DNA of 64,000 bases from Panicum virgatum. Lineage: Eukaryota > Streptophyta > Magnoliopsida > Poales > Poaceae. The stretch covers positions 28,249,495 to 28,313,494 of the forward strand of contig NC_053146.1 in the NCBI RefSeq assembly GCF_016808335.1, written 5' to 3'. The notes under the pieces were generated by a model. The model had not been told where the DNA came from. It ran no database searches and was given only the letters and a program-made list of their open reading frames with translations. The position numbers and the translations under genes are program-made. Positions within the stretch are counted from its first letter, which is position 1, and the number at the start of each line of letters is the position of its first letter. Below, piece by piece: positions 11,454 to 23,000 of this stretch.

Positions 11454-12178
11454 CAAGTATAACATGAACACCACCTATCACTTTAAATACAATTTCATAC
11501 TGCATTTAATACTATATGCCTATGAGGATTTCCTAGCCACTTTATATCCTTTATATGCACCTTTGGGTTGCATTTTGGTTAGTTGTGCTAGGTGCCGCGC
11601 TATAACACACTTGGTCCTTTTTAATTAATTTGATTAATGGTATATGCAACTTAATTCTGAGAGTGGCCCTCTGTGTGGCTTGAGTGGCTCACGTCTCGTT
11701 AAAATTGGTTTTTGTTAGAAACATGGTTTAGGGGGCCAGCACGGTGCTTAATGCCTGGTTGGCCACTCTCCATAAGGACCGGTTCATAGAGCGACAACCT
11801 GGGACAACAGCGCTACCACAAGACTGGAATGGGACGGTCTTGGCTTACTAATTAGGTCATTTTGGTTCGGGAGTAACTTACCTGCGGGGCAAGAGGGGAG
11901 TCGAGCTTCAATGGTCCCTACGCTACGAGGCTGGTCTGTGTTGTCTTGTACCCCCTCGAGGTGGGCCCCATCGTTGCATTGACTGAATCCTTAGCGGTTA
12001 CACCTTACCAACGTGTCCTTTGTAACGGCCTCGTAGTGAGTTTGCTAGTCATCTCACCTACGGAAGTGTGATGAACAACTGGCGTAGCTCACGACTTGTG
12101 GGTAAAGATGTGCAACCTCTGCAGAGTGTAAAACTGGTATACTAGCCGTGCTCACGGTTATGAGCGGCCCAGATCCTC
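11454..12178 (+). repeat. Right part of B LTR, second tandem copy, truncated
   Basis: It repeats 10132 onward almost base for base for about 430 bp, with a more diverged stretch afterwards. It stops at GGCCCAGATCCTC, where it joins internal sequence (CTCCCCAATCC). A short CTC overlap at the join suggests an end-joining deletion that removed the LTR end and the primer site. Confidence 0.75.
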
Positions 12179-12698
12179 TCCCCAATCCTTGCCTGCTGAA
12201 ACTATTTTACTATTATACCCCTTGAGTTCTATGCCTTTGACTCGTCTTGCCTTGATTTCTCTCTCTAAAGAATAGTTTTCGTAGATTTTGGCCTGAATCA
12301 GTCATCTGACCACCATGAGTATAATCTAGGTGACCCTTTTATAATAATACGATAGCACGATCCGCGACGCGTTGTGTTAGTCGAGTCGTATGTTAAACTC
12401 GGCTAAGTTGTGAAAATTGTCTGCTTGTTATTATGCTACATGTTTGAGTTGGATTTTTGAATGATTGCATAGTTTAGTAGTTAAATTTGTTCAAATGAAA
12501 ATCAGTTTTAAGTTAAAGTTAAATTAATTAATTAAAACGAGTTAGATCGTTGGGGGTAAAACCATCCACTCTATTCCCTCTACCTTATCGTGCCTTGAGT
12601 TTCCCCGGTCTTGTTGAGAAGGAGGCTAGTGCGAAGAGAAATGTGATATCCAGGGATTCACTGGCAAGGACGTCACCGACGGGGATGTCGGTTTCTGT
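12179..12698 (+). other. B internal leader
   Basis: It is homologous to the reverse complement of about 19480-19985 in element C, where it lies between the primer site and the internal polypurine tract. No open frame or known domain is seen. It ends with an inverted repeat CCGAC/GTCGG (about 12677-12691) directly before the internal polypurine tract. Confidence 0.6.
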
Positions 12699-12711
12699 AA
12701 GGGGGTAGGGA
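12699..12711 (+). other. Internal polypurine tract of B with LTR-like junction
   Basis: AAGGGGGTAGGGA is followed directly by TGTGACACCCCGGCC (12712). The pattern copies the true 3' junction at 14038-14052 (AAGGGGGTAGGATT then TGTAACAC), including a hairpin just upstream. It is conserved in C (minus, 19478-19466). Confidence 0.6.
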
Positions 12712-12878
12712 TGTGACACCCCGGCCTACAGATAGTACTGGAGAAGTTGAGAATCTCTCAGATGAGGCAGAAGAGTTATGCTATAGTTCCTTTTTCCCGG
12801 ATTTATGTAACACCTATCTGGAGTTTTTCTCTCTTCCTTGACCTTACCAATCTGTGTTTCCTCTTTGCCCCAGCTCAG

Positions 12879-13994
12879 ATGTCGGAAGAACAAAAAGACC
12901 TTGGAGGCAATGCAATGGGTGATGGTGAGAAAGCTTGTCCGTGTTGCCACTTTTATGGCGTACCTTGTCGTCAAGTTTGTGCGACTGAAGATGAAGCCAC
13001 AACTAGAAGGAACCAGAGGTTGTTCTCCAGTACAAAGAGGAAGAGGTCTCATCAAGATCAGTTAGCAGAGGATTCCCTTTTTCTTGACCCTCCATCGGTC
13101 GAAGAGCTACAGACCATCCAGAAGAGAAAGGATCCTAAGTGCTCTAGAGATACGCAGGTCGAGAATCAAGCTCTCCATGATTATGTTGATGGGTTGACTA
13201 TCACTATGAAGGTGATTCAGCCACGCAGTCGCAAGGAGTCCAAAGAGCAAGCAGCAGAAATGATGCAAGATGTGATGCTAAGTTCACATGAAGGTCAACC
13301 AAGTAGCGCCATTCACCACCACCGCATGTGCTACCAATGCGGGCAAAAAGGTCATTATGCCAAAAGTTGTCCACAGAAGTGCCTTTCATCGACTCCACGG
13401 CAGGCAAGACAGCAGGGGCGCCCAGCCCAACCCAGAGCACCACGATAGGGGAAGGTGAACCATGTGACGGCCGAGTCAGCAGCCAAGTCCCTGAACGTGG
13501 TTATTGGTACGACCATGGTCAACTCATATCCAGCTACGGTGCTGTTCGATACTGGCGCTACGCATTCCTTTATTGTACAGTCTTTTGTCGAGCATCATGG
13601 TATTCGTACTAACACATTAAAGAAGTGCATGTTAGTATCTTCACCTGGAGGACAATTGAGGTCTCATATCTCCTGCCCCAGAGTCATTGTTTCCATAGGG
13701 AGAGTAAAGTTCAGTACAAATCTGATGGTGATAGACACCAAGGGTATTGATGTGATTCTGGGAACGGATACTCTTGCCAAGTGGGGAGTCAGAATTGATT
13801 GTGCTCAGCGGTCAGTTCACTTGTTAGCACCTAATGCCCAAGAAGTGACAGTCAGTGCTACAGAGCCTTCTGGTTTTCTTCATCAGATGGAGGCTAGACC
13901 CACGGATGGTATTCGCATGGTGTCTGAATTCCCGGATGTCTTTTCGGAGGACTTGCCAGAAGAAGGAAGAGGAGTTGATGAAGACCTATCCTGA
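12879..13994 (+). pseudogene. B gag-like plus protease ORF, interrupted by one TAG
   Basis: The start ATG at 12879 follows CCCCAGCTCAG, as in C and E. Residues 1-150 hold a Cys-rich motif (CPCCHFYGVPCRQV) and a conserved stretch of unknown family. A zinc knuckle CYQCGQKGHYAKSC lies at about residues 151-164, where RNA is bound. TAG at 13446-13448 ends the first part; the frame continues without shift as GKVNHVTAESAA. The retropepsin active site LFDTGATHSF is at about 13542. Sequence ends in the linker that normally leads to reverse transcriptase (EFPDVFSEDLPEE), then shifts frame. No capsid-like retrotransposon gag domain is recognised before the knuckle. The protease and linker place the family near Tekay/Del chromoviruses. 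Confidence 0.75.
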
Positions 13995-14015
13995 TCTCTT
14001 TGCTAGCCAGCCCAG

Positions 14016-14051
14016 AATCTCGGGACGAGATTCCTGTAAGGGGGTAGGATT
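14016..14051 (+). other. Hairpin and 3' polypurine tract of B
   Basis: An inverted repeat AATCTCGGGACGAGATT (14016-14032) is followed by the purine tract AAGGGGGTAGGATT (14038-14051), which abuts the 3' LTR at 14052. The tract primes plus-strand DNA synthesis. The same block is present in C (18074-18110) and E (31478-31515). Confidence 0.85.
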
Positions 14052-14376
14052 TGTAACACTCTAATTCAAATTTCAGTAATTAATAATAAATTTAATTGGT
14101 TTATTTAATTCTTCTAAGGATTTAATTTGCTTAGCTTGCATTTAATCTAATTTTGTTGCATAAGCAATTAAAATTTATTTTAGGTTTAAACATGCTTGTG
14201 CATTCATGCTGGAGCATTGTTTTACTTGTTTGAGTGTTAGAGTGGAATTCAAATCCAAGTTTGAATTCAACTAGTTTTGGTTGAGTTTGATTAGGATCTA
14301 GAATTAGAAAAGAGAAGAAAAATAGAAAATCCAAACCCATCAAGCCAACCAACCCAGCCCAAGAACCCAAGCCGGT
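14052..14376 (+). mobile_element. B 3' LTR, left part
   Basis: It begins TGTAACACTC directly after the polypurine tract and matches 4750-5074 with about one difference. It is interrupted at 14376 by element C. The last five bases, CCGGT, are the left target repeat of C. Confidence 0.88.
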
Positions 14377-17300
14377 TGTAACACCCGGTTTATAAAAGGA
14401 CATAAACCGAGCAATCATATACGTGCCAGGATCAAGTCACACGTATATACAATAGAATGAACAATATATCACAGCACATATCACATAAAAGATATAATAA
14501 AGCGAATACGAAAGTTATTTATTACATTAATGACAAAATGTCTGATACAGCGGAAGCAAAGTACAAATACGGTAAAAACTCTCCAAAGCTGAGCAGGGCG
14601 CCACAGGGACGTCGACTGGGAGATGAACACCTAGAAGTCCTCGTAGTCCTGGTAGCGCTGAGCGAACTCCCTTGTGTCGACAGGAACTGAGCAGCAGTAG
14701 CGTAGCCAAGAGGAAAAAGTAGAGAAGAGGCAAGAGTGAGTACACAACTTGTACTCAACAAGTATAACACAAACTATGAGGCTCTAAGGTTGGCTGACTG
14801 ACTGCATTAGCTTTTAAGTGTTGGCAATATTTTATTAAAGCTATTTACTACGAGTTGATGAATTACCATAAACCCAGTTTCATAGTAATTAATCAAAATT
14901 AAACATGTTACTACTGAGAACCAAACCGAAACCAAGCCACCAAGGTAACCCCGAGAGGCACCTCCCTCGTCGGAAGGAGACAACCCCACTAATCAAAAGG
15001 AGGATCTGGGCCGCTCATAACCGTGAGCACGGCTAGTATACCAGTTTTACACTCTGCAGAGGTTGCACATCTTTACCCACAAGTCGTGAGCTACGCCAGA
15101 GGTTCATCACACTTCCTTAGGTGAGATGACTAGCGACTCACTACGAGGCCGTTACAAAGAATCTCGTTGGTAAGGCGCAACCGCGAGAGTTAGGTCAGCG
15201 ACGATGGGGCCCACCTCCGGGGGTACAAGCACAGGAGCGCAATCCAAGCACAGACCAAGCCGGAGGAGCAGGGACCATTGAAGCTTACTACTCTTGCCCC
15301 GCAGGTAAGTTACTCCAAACCAAAAAGACCTAATTAGTAAGCCAAGTCTATCCCATTCTAGCCTTGTGGTAGCGCTGTTGTCCCAGGTTGTCGCTCTATG
15401 AACCGGTCCTTATGGAGAGTGGCCAACCAAGCACTAAGCACCGTGTTGGCCCCCTAAACCATGTTTCTACAAAAACCATCTTTTAACGAGACGTGAGCCA
15501 CTCATCCACACAGAGGGCCACTCTCAGGATTAAGTTCAAGTAAACCATTAATCAAATTAATTAAAAAGGACCAGAGTGTGTTATAGCGCGGCACCTAGCA
15601 CAACTAACCAAAATGCAACCCAAGGTAATATATAAAGGATAAATGTGGCTAGGAAATCCTTATAGGTATACAGTATTAAATGCAGTATGAAAATGTAATT
15701 AAAGGTGATAGGTGGTGTTCATGTTATACTTGCCTTCCTCGTACTGCTCTGGCTGATGCTCAAACTGCTCGGAAGACGGCTACTCCGGGTACTGGTACTA
15801 GGGCTCCTCAGAGGGATCGACGTCTACTCACGAACACATGGCCAAAAGCAAGGCACACAATAAGCATACAAGAAAACACTAACAAAAGCTAAGAAACAGT
15901 ACATCAGTACATAAAAACTGCATGCTAAACTAGTCTAAAACTATTCTACGCATTGCAACGATCGCGTGGATATAAAGAACGCCTAAAACGGAGCTAAAAC
16001 GCAAAATCTAGGCCAAAAACAAGTTCTAGGGACCTATTTGTAAGAAAACTGGAGTTCCAGGGGGTTTCTGGGCAAAAACCGAGGACTAAAACATAATTAA
16101 AGGTTAGATACAAGGGCTAGCGTGCAAAAATCAACGGGCTTGGACGGCGGGCACTATTTCCAGGAAGTTTAGGGGGCTGCGTGCTAAAAACAGGACTTAT
16201 TTGGAATTATTTTTGAACCCGACTGGACGGCGGGTTGATTCAAGGAAAACCCAGGGGTTCTTTTGCAAGAAGTACAAGCTGAACCGTTATCTTTGCTCAG
16301 GGGCCGTCGGATCTTGATCAAAAGGCTCAGATCTAATGGCCTCGGGATCTCATCGAGCCCGTATGTTTTAGATCGGGCGGCTGGGGTGCTTCGCGGGCGT
16401 CGGCGGTGGCGGAACGCCGCCGGGGCTCTGCTCCGCGGTGGCGGGCGGCTGGGAGCTCACCGGCGTTGGCCGAAAATGGCCATCCGGGCTCGTTTTGGGC
16501 TGCGGGTTGGTGCAAAGGAACAAGTGCGGCGCGTGTGATCCACTGGGCCCTCGTGCGTGAGTCGGGGATGGCCGGAGCGTGGGGCTCGGTGGTGGAGGCG
16601 GGTCTGTGCGGCGGTGCTCACCAGAATGCAAGCGTTCCGGTCCCGGGGTGGCCTACGGGCTCTAGAGTCTAGCGCAGCAGAGAGAGGGGATCGGGGTTTG
16701 GCTCACCGAGGCTCGAATCGAGCAGTGCCGGCGTGCAGGGGCGCCGGCGTTGATGGAGGGCGGCGGCGTGCGCGTCGGAGCACGGGAACGTGCGCTGCAG
16801 CGGTCGGAGTAGAGGGCAGCGGTTCGGGGAGGATCCGGGCGTCGAGGCGGAGCCGGCGCGCTGCTCGGCCGGGGCTCCGGCGTGGCGGAGTGGCGTGGCC
16901 GCGGCGGCGCGGGCTCTGCTCCGGGCGGAGCAATCGTGGAGGCGGCACTAGGGTTCTGGGGAAAGATTGGGGTGGGGATAGGTCACGAGAGGTCGCGGGG
17001 CCAGTTATAGGAGGGGGGCCGGGATCTCGGCGTGCGGGCCGTTGGGCTCGCGACGAGTGTTACGGCGAGATTAACGGCGAGATTAACGGCGAGCTGTTGT
17101 TGCGAGGCCGGGAAGGGCGGGGAAGACAGAGCTGACCGGTGGGGTCAGCACGTCAGAGAGGGGAGGGGACGCGTGCGGGCTTGGGCTGCCGGCGCGCGTG
17201 AGCGGGCGAGCAGAGCGCGAGCTGGGCCGGGGATGCATGGCCTGTGCGCGGGAGGAGAAAGGGAAGCCATGGCTGGGTTTGGCTGAAATGCGGGCCCGAG

Positions 17301-18073
17301 CTGGAGCGAGCGGGCGAAACGCAGGCCAGCGCGTGGGGAGGAGCCAGCTGGGCTTCGGGCGAGCGGGGTAAGCGCTGGGCCGATGAAGCGCGGGTGCAGT
17401 AAGCTCGCTGAGGCTGGCTGACGCTGGCGTGTGGGCCCGGTTGGTAGGCTTGCTGAAGAACGTGCACGGGTGTGACGCGCAGGCGCGGGGAGGGACCGAC
17501 AGGTGGTGAAGCGGCGTGCGCTGCGCGGTCTGCTGGAGGCGCGGCTGACAAGCGGGCCCGCCGTGTCAGTCGGGGGCACGCGCCACGGGCTGGTGGACCC
17601 GGACGTGGGGCGGGGCGCAGTGAGACGGGGCGAGCGCTCGCGGCGCTGAGCGCGCGGAGGTGGGCCGAACGCGGGAAAGGGAGGGACGCGCGGCCAACGG
17701 GCCGGGATCGGGCTGCGAGGGAAAGAGAGATCGGACCGCGAAAGGGGAAAGGAGCAGGCCGAGTTGGGCTGAGCGCTGGGTTGGGTTTGGATATGGGTTT
17801 CCTATTCTTCTTCTCTTCTTCTATTTCTATTTCTATTTCAAACCAAACTATTTGAATTCAAATTTGAATTTGAATTCACTCTAGCACTCAAACAAACAAA
17901 ACAATGCTCCAGCATGAATGCACAAACATGTTGAACTTAGAATAAATTTTTAATTACTTTATGAAGCAGAAACAAATTAGAAATGCAAGGCTAAGCAAAT
18001 TAAATAGTTAGAAAATTAAATAAAACCAATTAAATTTATTATTAAAAGCTGGAATTTAAGTTAGGGTGTTACA
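14377..18073 (-). mobile_element. C 3' LTR
   Basis: Read on the minus strand it runs from TGTAACACCC (18073) to ACCGGGTGTTACA (14377). It holds a TATAAC box (17004-17009), a donor-like CTCG/GTGAGC near 16690, and the mini-ORF segments, of which the first carries two stops in this copy (near 15770-15805). Confidence 0.88.
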
Positions 18074-18087
18074 AATCCTACCCCCTT
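18074..18087 (-). other. Polypurine tract of C
   Basis: On the minus strand it reads AAGGGGGTAGGATT, directly before the 3' LTR, with the AATCTCG/CGAGATT hairpin upstream. Confidence 0.85.
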
Positions 18088-18316
18088 ACAGGAATCTCGT
18101 CCCGAGATTCTGGGCTGGCTAGCAAAGAGGTCAGGATAGGTCTTCATCAACTCCTCTTCATTCTTCTGGCAAGTCCTTCGAAAAGACACCCGGGAATTCA
18201 GACGCCACGCGAATATCATCCGTGGGTCTAGCCTCTATCTGATGAAGAAAATCAGAAGGCTTTGTAGCACTAACTGTCGCCTCTTGGCCATCAGATGCTG
18301 ACAAGTGAACTGTCTG

Positions 18317-19237
18317 CTAAGCACAATCAATACGGACTCCCCATCTGATAAGGGTCTCCATGCCCAAAATCACATCTATCCCCGAGGAATCCATGACGAT
18401 CAAACCAGTGCGGAATTCTGCCCCCCTTATGACAATTCTAACTCTGGAGCATATAGAGCATGTGTGTATCTGGCCCCCAGGTGAGCTAACTACCATAGCT
18501 GTCCTCATACACAAAACTGGTATACGATGCTGCTCGGCAAATGACTTGGAAATGAAAGAATGAGTAGCACCGGTATCGAAAAGCACCGTAGCTGGATGAG
18601 AGTTGACCATGAACGTACCAATAACCACGTTAGTGGCCTTGGCCGCTGACTCGGCCGTCACGTGGTTCACCTTCCCCCGTCGTGGCGCCCTGGGTTGGGC
18701 TAGGCATCCCTGTTGTCCTGCCTGTCGTGGAGCCTGAGGTGCTGGACAACTTTTGGCATAATGACCTTTTTGCCCGCATTTGTAGCACATGCGGTGGTGG
18801 TGCATGGGGCTACTTGGTTGACCTCCATGTGAACTTGGCATCACATATTGCATCGTTTCTGCTGATTGCTCTTTGGACTCCTTGCGACCGCGTGGCTGAA
18901 TCACCTTCATAGTGATAGTCAACCCATCAACATAATCATGGAGAGCTTGATTCTCGACCTGTGTATCTCTAGAGCACTTAGGATCCTTTCTCTTCTGGAT
19001 GGTCTGTAGCTCTTCGACCGATGGACTGTCGAGGAAAAGGGAATCCTCAGCTAGCTGTTCTTGATGAGGCCTCTTTCTCTTTGTACCGGAGAACAACCTT
19101 TGGTTCCTCCTAGTTGTGGCTTCATCTTCAGTTGCACGAACTTGACGACAAGGAACACCATAGAATTGGCAACACTGGCAAGTTTCCTCACCATCACCCA
19201 TTGCAGTGTCTCCAAGGTCTTTTTGTTCTGCCGACAT
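18317..19237 (-). CDS. C gag-like zinc-knuckle plus protease ORF
   Basis: This 306-residue ORF starts MSAEQKDLGD at 19237. It has the Cys-rich motif CQCCQFYGVPCRQV near residue 20, a conserved lysine/arginine-rich and acidic stretch, a CCHC knuckle CYKCGQKGHYAKSC near residue 150, and a retropepsin motif LFDTGATHSFIS near residue 220. The region around codon 190 reads through, where the B copy has a TAG. It ends at a TAG that replaces a Gln codon of B after RWGVRIDCA, so the protease C-terminus is shortened. No capsid, reverse transcriptase or integrase is recognised. Likely role is RNA binding and Gag maturation; whether it still works is unknown. Confidence 0.75.
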   Translation of the reverse strand: MSAEQKDLGDTAMGDGEETCQCCQFYGVPCRQVRATEDEATTRRNQRLFSGTKRKRPHQEQLAEDSLFLDSPSVEELQTIQKRKDPKCSRDTQVENQALHDYVDGLTITMKVIQPRGRKESKEQSAETMQYVMPSSHGGQPSSPMHHHRMCYKCGQKGHYAKSCPAPQAPRQAGQQGCLAQPRAPRRGKVNHVTAESAAKATNVVIGTFMVNSHPATVLFDTGATHSFISKSFAEQHRIPVLCMRTAMVVSSPGGQIHTCSICSRVRIVIRGAEFRTGLIVMDSSGIDVILGMETLIRWGVRIDCA

Positions 19238-19465
19238 CTGAGCTGGGGCAAAGAGGAAACACAGATTGGTAAGGTCAAGGAAGAGAGAAAAACTCCATTA
19301 TTTAAGGTTCTATCCTATTTAGATAACACTGCTCAGGCATTACTGCTGATAACTCCAGATAAATGTCACATAAATCCAGGGAAAAAGGAACTAGAGCATA
19401 ATTCTTCTATTTCATCAGAGAGATTCTCAACTTCTCTTGTACTATTTGTAGGCCGGGGTGTCACA

Positions 19466-19478
19466 TCCCTACCCCCTT
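19466..19478 (-). other. Internal polypurine tract of C with LTR-like junction
   Basis: Minus-strand AAGGGGGTAGGGA is followed by TGTGACACCCCGG starting at 19465. Upstream is an inverted repeat CCGACA/TGTCGG. It matches the B internal site at 12699. Confidence 0.6.
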
Positions 19479-20032
19479 ACAGAAACCGACATCCTTGTCG
19501 GTGAGTCTCTGGATATCACCTTCTCTTCGCGCTATCCTTCTTCTCAACAAGACAGAAACCCAAAGCATGATAAGGTAGCGAGGATCGAGTGGATGGTTTT
19601 ACCCCCCCAACGATCTAACTCATTTCATTAATTAATTAACTTTAACTTAAGACTGATGTTCTTTAAACAAATTTAACTACTAAACTATGCAATCAGCCAA
19701 AGATCCAAATCAAACATGTAGCATAATAACAAGCAGATAATTTTCACAACTTAGCCGAGTTTAACATACGACTCGACTAACACAACACGCCGCAGAACGT
19801 GCTATCGTATCATTATAAAAGGGTCTCCTAGCTAATACTCATGGTGGTCAGATGACTGATTCAGGCCAAATCTACAAAAACTATTCTTCAGAGAGAAAAA
19901 TCAAGGCAAGAAGAGTAAAAGTCATAGAACTCAAGGGGTATAATAGTAAAATAGTTTCAGCGGACATGGATTGGAGAGAAGAAGTCCTAGAACTCGACCA
20001 GTTCTATCTAGGCTTCGTCCTACAGTCGATAC

Positions 20033-20045
20033 GGCTCTGATACCA
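20033..20045 (-). other. Primer-binding site of C (tRNA-iMet)
   Basis: TGGTATCAGAGCC on the minus strand, three bases inside the 5' LTR end. This is the standard site complementary to the initiator Met tRNA used by Tekay/Del and many other plant elements. Confidence 0.9.
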
Positions 20046-20048
20046 CTC

Positions 20049-23000
20049 TGTAACACCCGGTTTATAAAAGGACATAAACCGAGCAATCATATACGTGCCA
20101 GGATCAAGTCACACGTATATACAACAGAATGAACAATATATCACAACACATATCACGTAAAAGATATAATAAAGCAAATAAAAAAGTTAGTTATTACATT
20201 AATGACAAAATGTCTGATACAGCGGAAGCGAAGTACAAATACGGTAAAAACTCTCCAAAGCTGAGCAGGGCGCCACAGGGACGTCGACTGGGAGACGAAC
20301 ACCTAGAAGTCCTCGTAGTCCTGGTAGCGCTGAGCGAACTCCCTCGTGTCGGCAGGAACTGAGCAGCAGTAGCGTAGCCAAGAGGAAAAAGTAGAGAAGA
20401 GGCAAGAGTGAGTACACAACTTGTACTCAACAAGTATAACACAAACTATGAGGCTCTAAGGTTGGCTGACTGACTGCATTAGCTTTTAAGTGCTGGCAAT
20501 ATTTTATTAAAGCTATTTACTACGAGTTGATGAATTACCTATAAACCCAGTTTCATAGTAATTAATCAAAATTAAACATGTTACTACTGAGAACCAAACC
20601 GAAACCAAGCCACCAAGGTAACCCCGAGAGGCACCTCCCTCGTCGGAAGGAGACAACCCCACTAATCAAAAGGAGGATCTGGGCCGCTCATAACCATGAG
20701 CACGGCTAGTATACCAGTTTTACACTCTGCAGAGGTTGCACATCTTTACCCACAAGTCGTGAGCTACGCCAGAGGTTCATCACACTTCCTTAGGTGAGAT
20801 GACTAACGACTCACTACGAGGCCGTTACAAAGAATCTCGTTGGTAAGGCGCAACCGCGAGAGTTAGGTCAGCGGCGATGGGACCCACCTCCGGGGGTACA
20901 AGCACAGGAGCGCAATCCAAGCACAGACCAAGCGGGAGGAGCAGGGACCATTGAAGCTTACTACTATTGCCCCGCAGGTAAGTTACTCCAAACCAAAAAG
21001 ATCTAATTAGTAAGCCAAGTCTATCCCATTCTAGCCTTGTGGTAGCGCTGTTGTCACAGGTTGTCGCTCTATGAACCAGTCCTTATGGAGAGTGGCCAAC
21101 CAAGCACTAAGCACCGTGCTGGCCCCCTAAACCATGTTTCTACAAAAACCATCTTTTAACGAGACGTGAGCCACTCATCCACACAGAGGGCCACTCTCAG
21201 GATTAAGTTCAAGTAAACCATTAATCAAATTAATTAAAAAGGACCAGAGTGTGTTATAGCGCGGCACCTAGCACAACTAACCAAAATGCAACCCAAGGTA
21301 ATATATAAAGGATAAATGTGGCTAGGAAATCCTTATAGGCATACAGTATTAAATGCAGTATGAAAATGTAATTAAAGGTGATAGGTGGTGTTCATGTTAT
21401 ACTTGCCTTCCTCGTACTGCTTTGGCTGATGCTCAAACTGCTTGGAAGACGGCTGCTCCGGGTACTGGTACTGGGGCTCCTCAGAGGGATCGACGTCTAC
21501 TCACGAACACATGGCCAAAAGCAAGGCACACAATAAGCATACAAGCAAACACTAACAAAAGCTAAGAAACAGTACATTAGTACATAAAAACAGCACGCTA
21601 AACTAGTCTAAAACTATTCTACGCATTGCAACGATCGCGTGGATATAAAGAACGCCTAAAACGGAGCTAAAACGCAAAATCTAGGCCAAAAACAAGTTCT
21701 AGGGACCTATTTGTAAGAAAACATGGAGTTCCAGGGGGTTTCTGGGCAAAAACCGAGGACTAAAACGTAATTAAAGGTTAGATACAAGGGCTAGCGTGCA
21801 AAAATCAACGGTCTTGGACGGCGGGCACTATTTCCAGGAAGTTCAGGGGGCTGCGTGCTAAAAATAGGACTTATTTGGAATTATTTTTGAACCCGACTGG
21901 ACGGCGGGTTGATTCAAGGAAAACCCAGGGGTTCTTCTGCAAGAAATTCAAGCTGAACCGTTATCTTTGCTCAGGGGCCGTCGGAAATTGATCAAAAGGC
22001 TCAGATCTAATGGCCTCGGGATCTCATCGAGCCCGTATGTTTTAGATCGGGCGGCTGGGGTGCTTCGCGGGCGTCGGCGGTGGCGGAACGCCGCCGGGGC
22101 TCTGCTCCGTGGTGGCGGGCGGCTGGGAGCTCGCCGGCGTTGGCCGAAAATGGCCATCCGGGCTCGTTTTGGGCTGCGGGTTGGTGCAAAGGAACAAGTG
22201 CGGCGCATGTGATCCACTGGGCCCTCGTGCATGAGTCGGGGATGGCCGGAGCGTGGGGCTCGGTGGTGGAGGTGGGTCTGTGCGGCGGTGCTCACCAGAA
22301 TGCAAGCGTTCCGGTCCCGGGGTGGCCTACAGGGCTCTAGAGTCTAGCGCAGCAGAGAGAGGGGATCGGGGTTTGGCTCACCGAGGCTCGAATCGAGCAG
22401 TGCCGGCGTGCAGGGGCGCCGGCATTGATGGAGGGCGGCGGCGTGCGCGTCGGAGCACGGGAACGTGCGCTGCAGCGGTCGGAGCAGAGGGCAGCGGTTC
22501 GGGGAGGATCCGGGCGTCGAGGCGGAGCCGGCGCGCTGTTCGGCCGGGGCTCCGGCGTGGCGGAGTGGCGTGGCCGTGGCGGCGCGGGCTCTGCTCCGGG
22601 CGGAGCAATCGTGGAGGCGGCACTAGGGTTCTGGGGAAAGATTGGGGTGGGGATAGGTCACGGGAGGTCGCGGGGCCAGTTATAGGAGGGGGGGCCGGGA
22701 TCTCGGCGTGCGGGCCGTTGGGCTCGCGGCGAGTGTTACGGCGAGATTAACGGCGAGCTGTTGTTGCGAGGCCGCGAAGGGCGGGGAAGACAGAGCTGAC
22801 CGGTGGGGTCAGCACGTCAGAGAGGGGAGGGGACGCGCGAGCTGGGCCGGGGATGCATGGTCTGTGCGCGGGAGGAGAAAGGGAAGCCATGGCTGGGCTG
22901 GGCTGAAATGCGGGCCCGAGCTGGAGCGAGCGGGGGAAACGCAGGCCAGCGCGTGGGGAGGAGCCAGCTGGGCTTCGGGCGAGCGGGGTAAGCGCTGGGC

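Noticed and set aside
14030..14051. TGTAAGGGGG before the 3' LTR as a splice donor
   Set aside because: Its position directly beside the LTR and its purine content fit the plus-strand primer tract; no matching acceptor use is implied.
20033..20045. A tRNA-like match (TGGTATCAGAGCC)
   Set aside because: It is only the 3' end complement of initiator Met tRNA, acting as a primer site; no tRNA gene is present.
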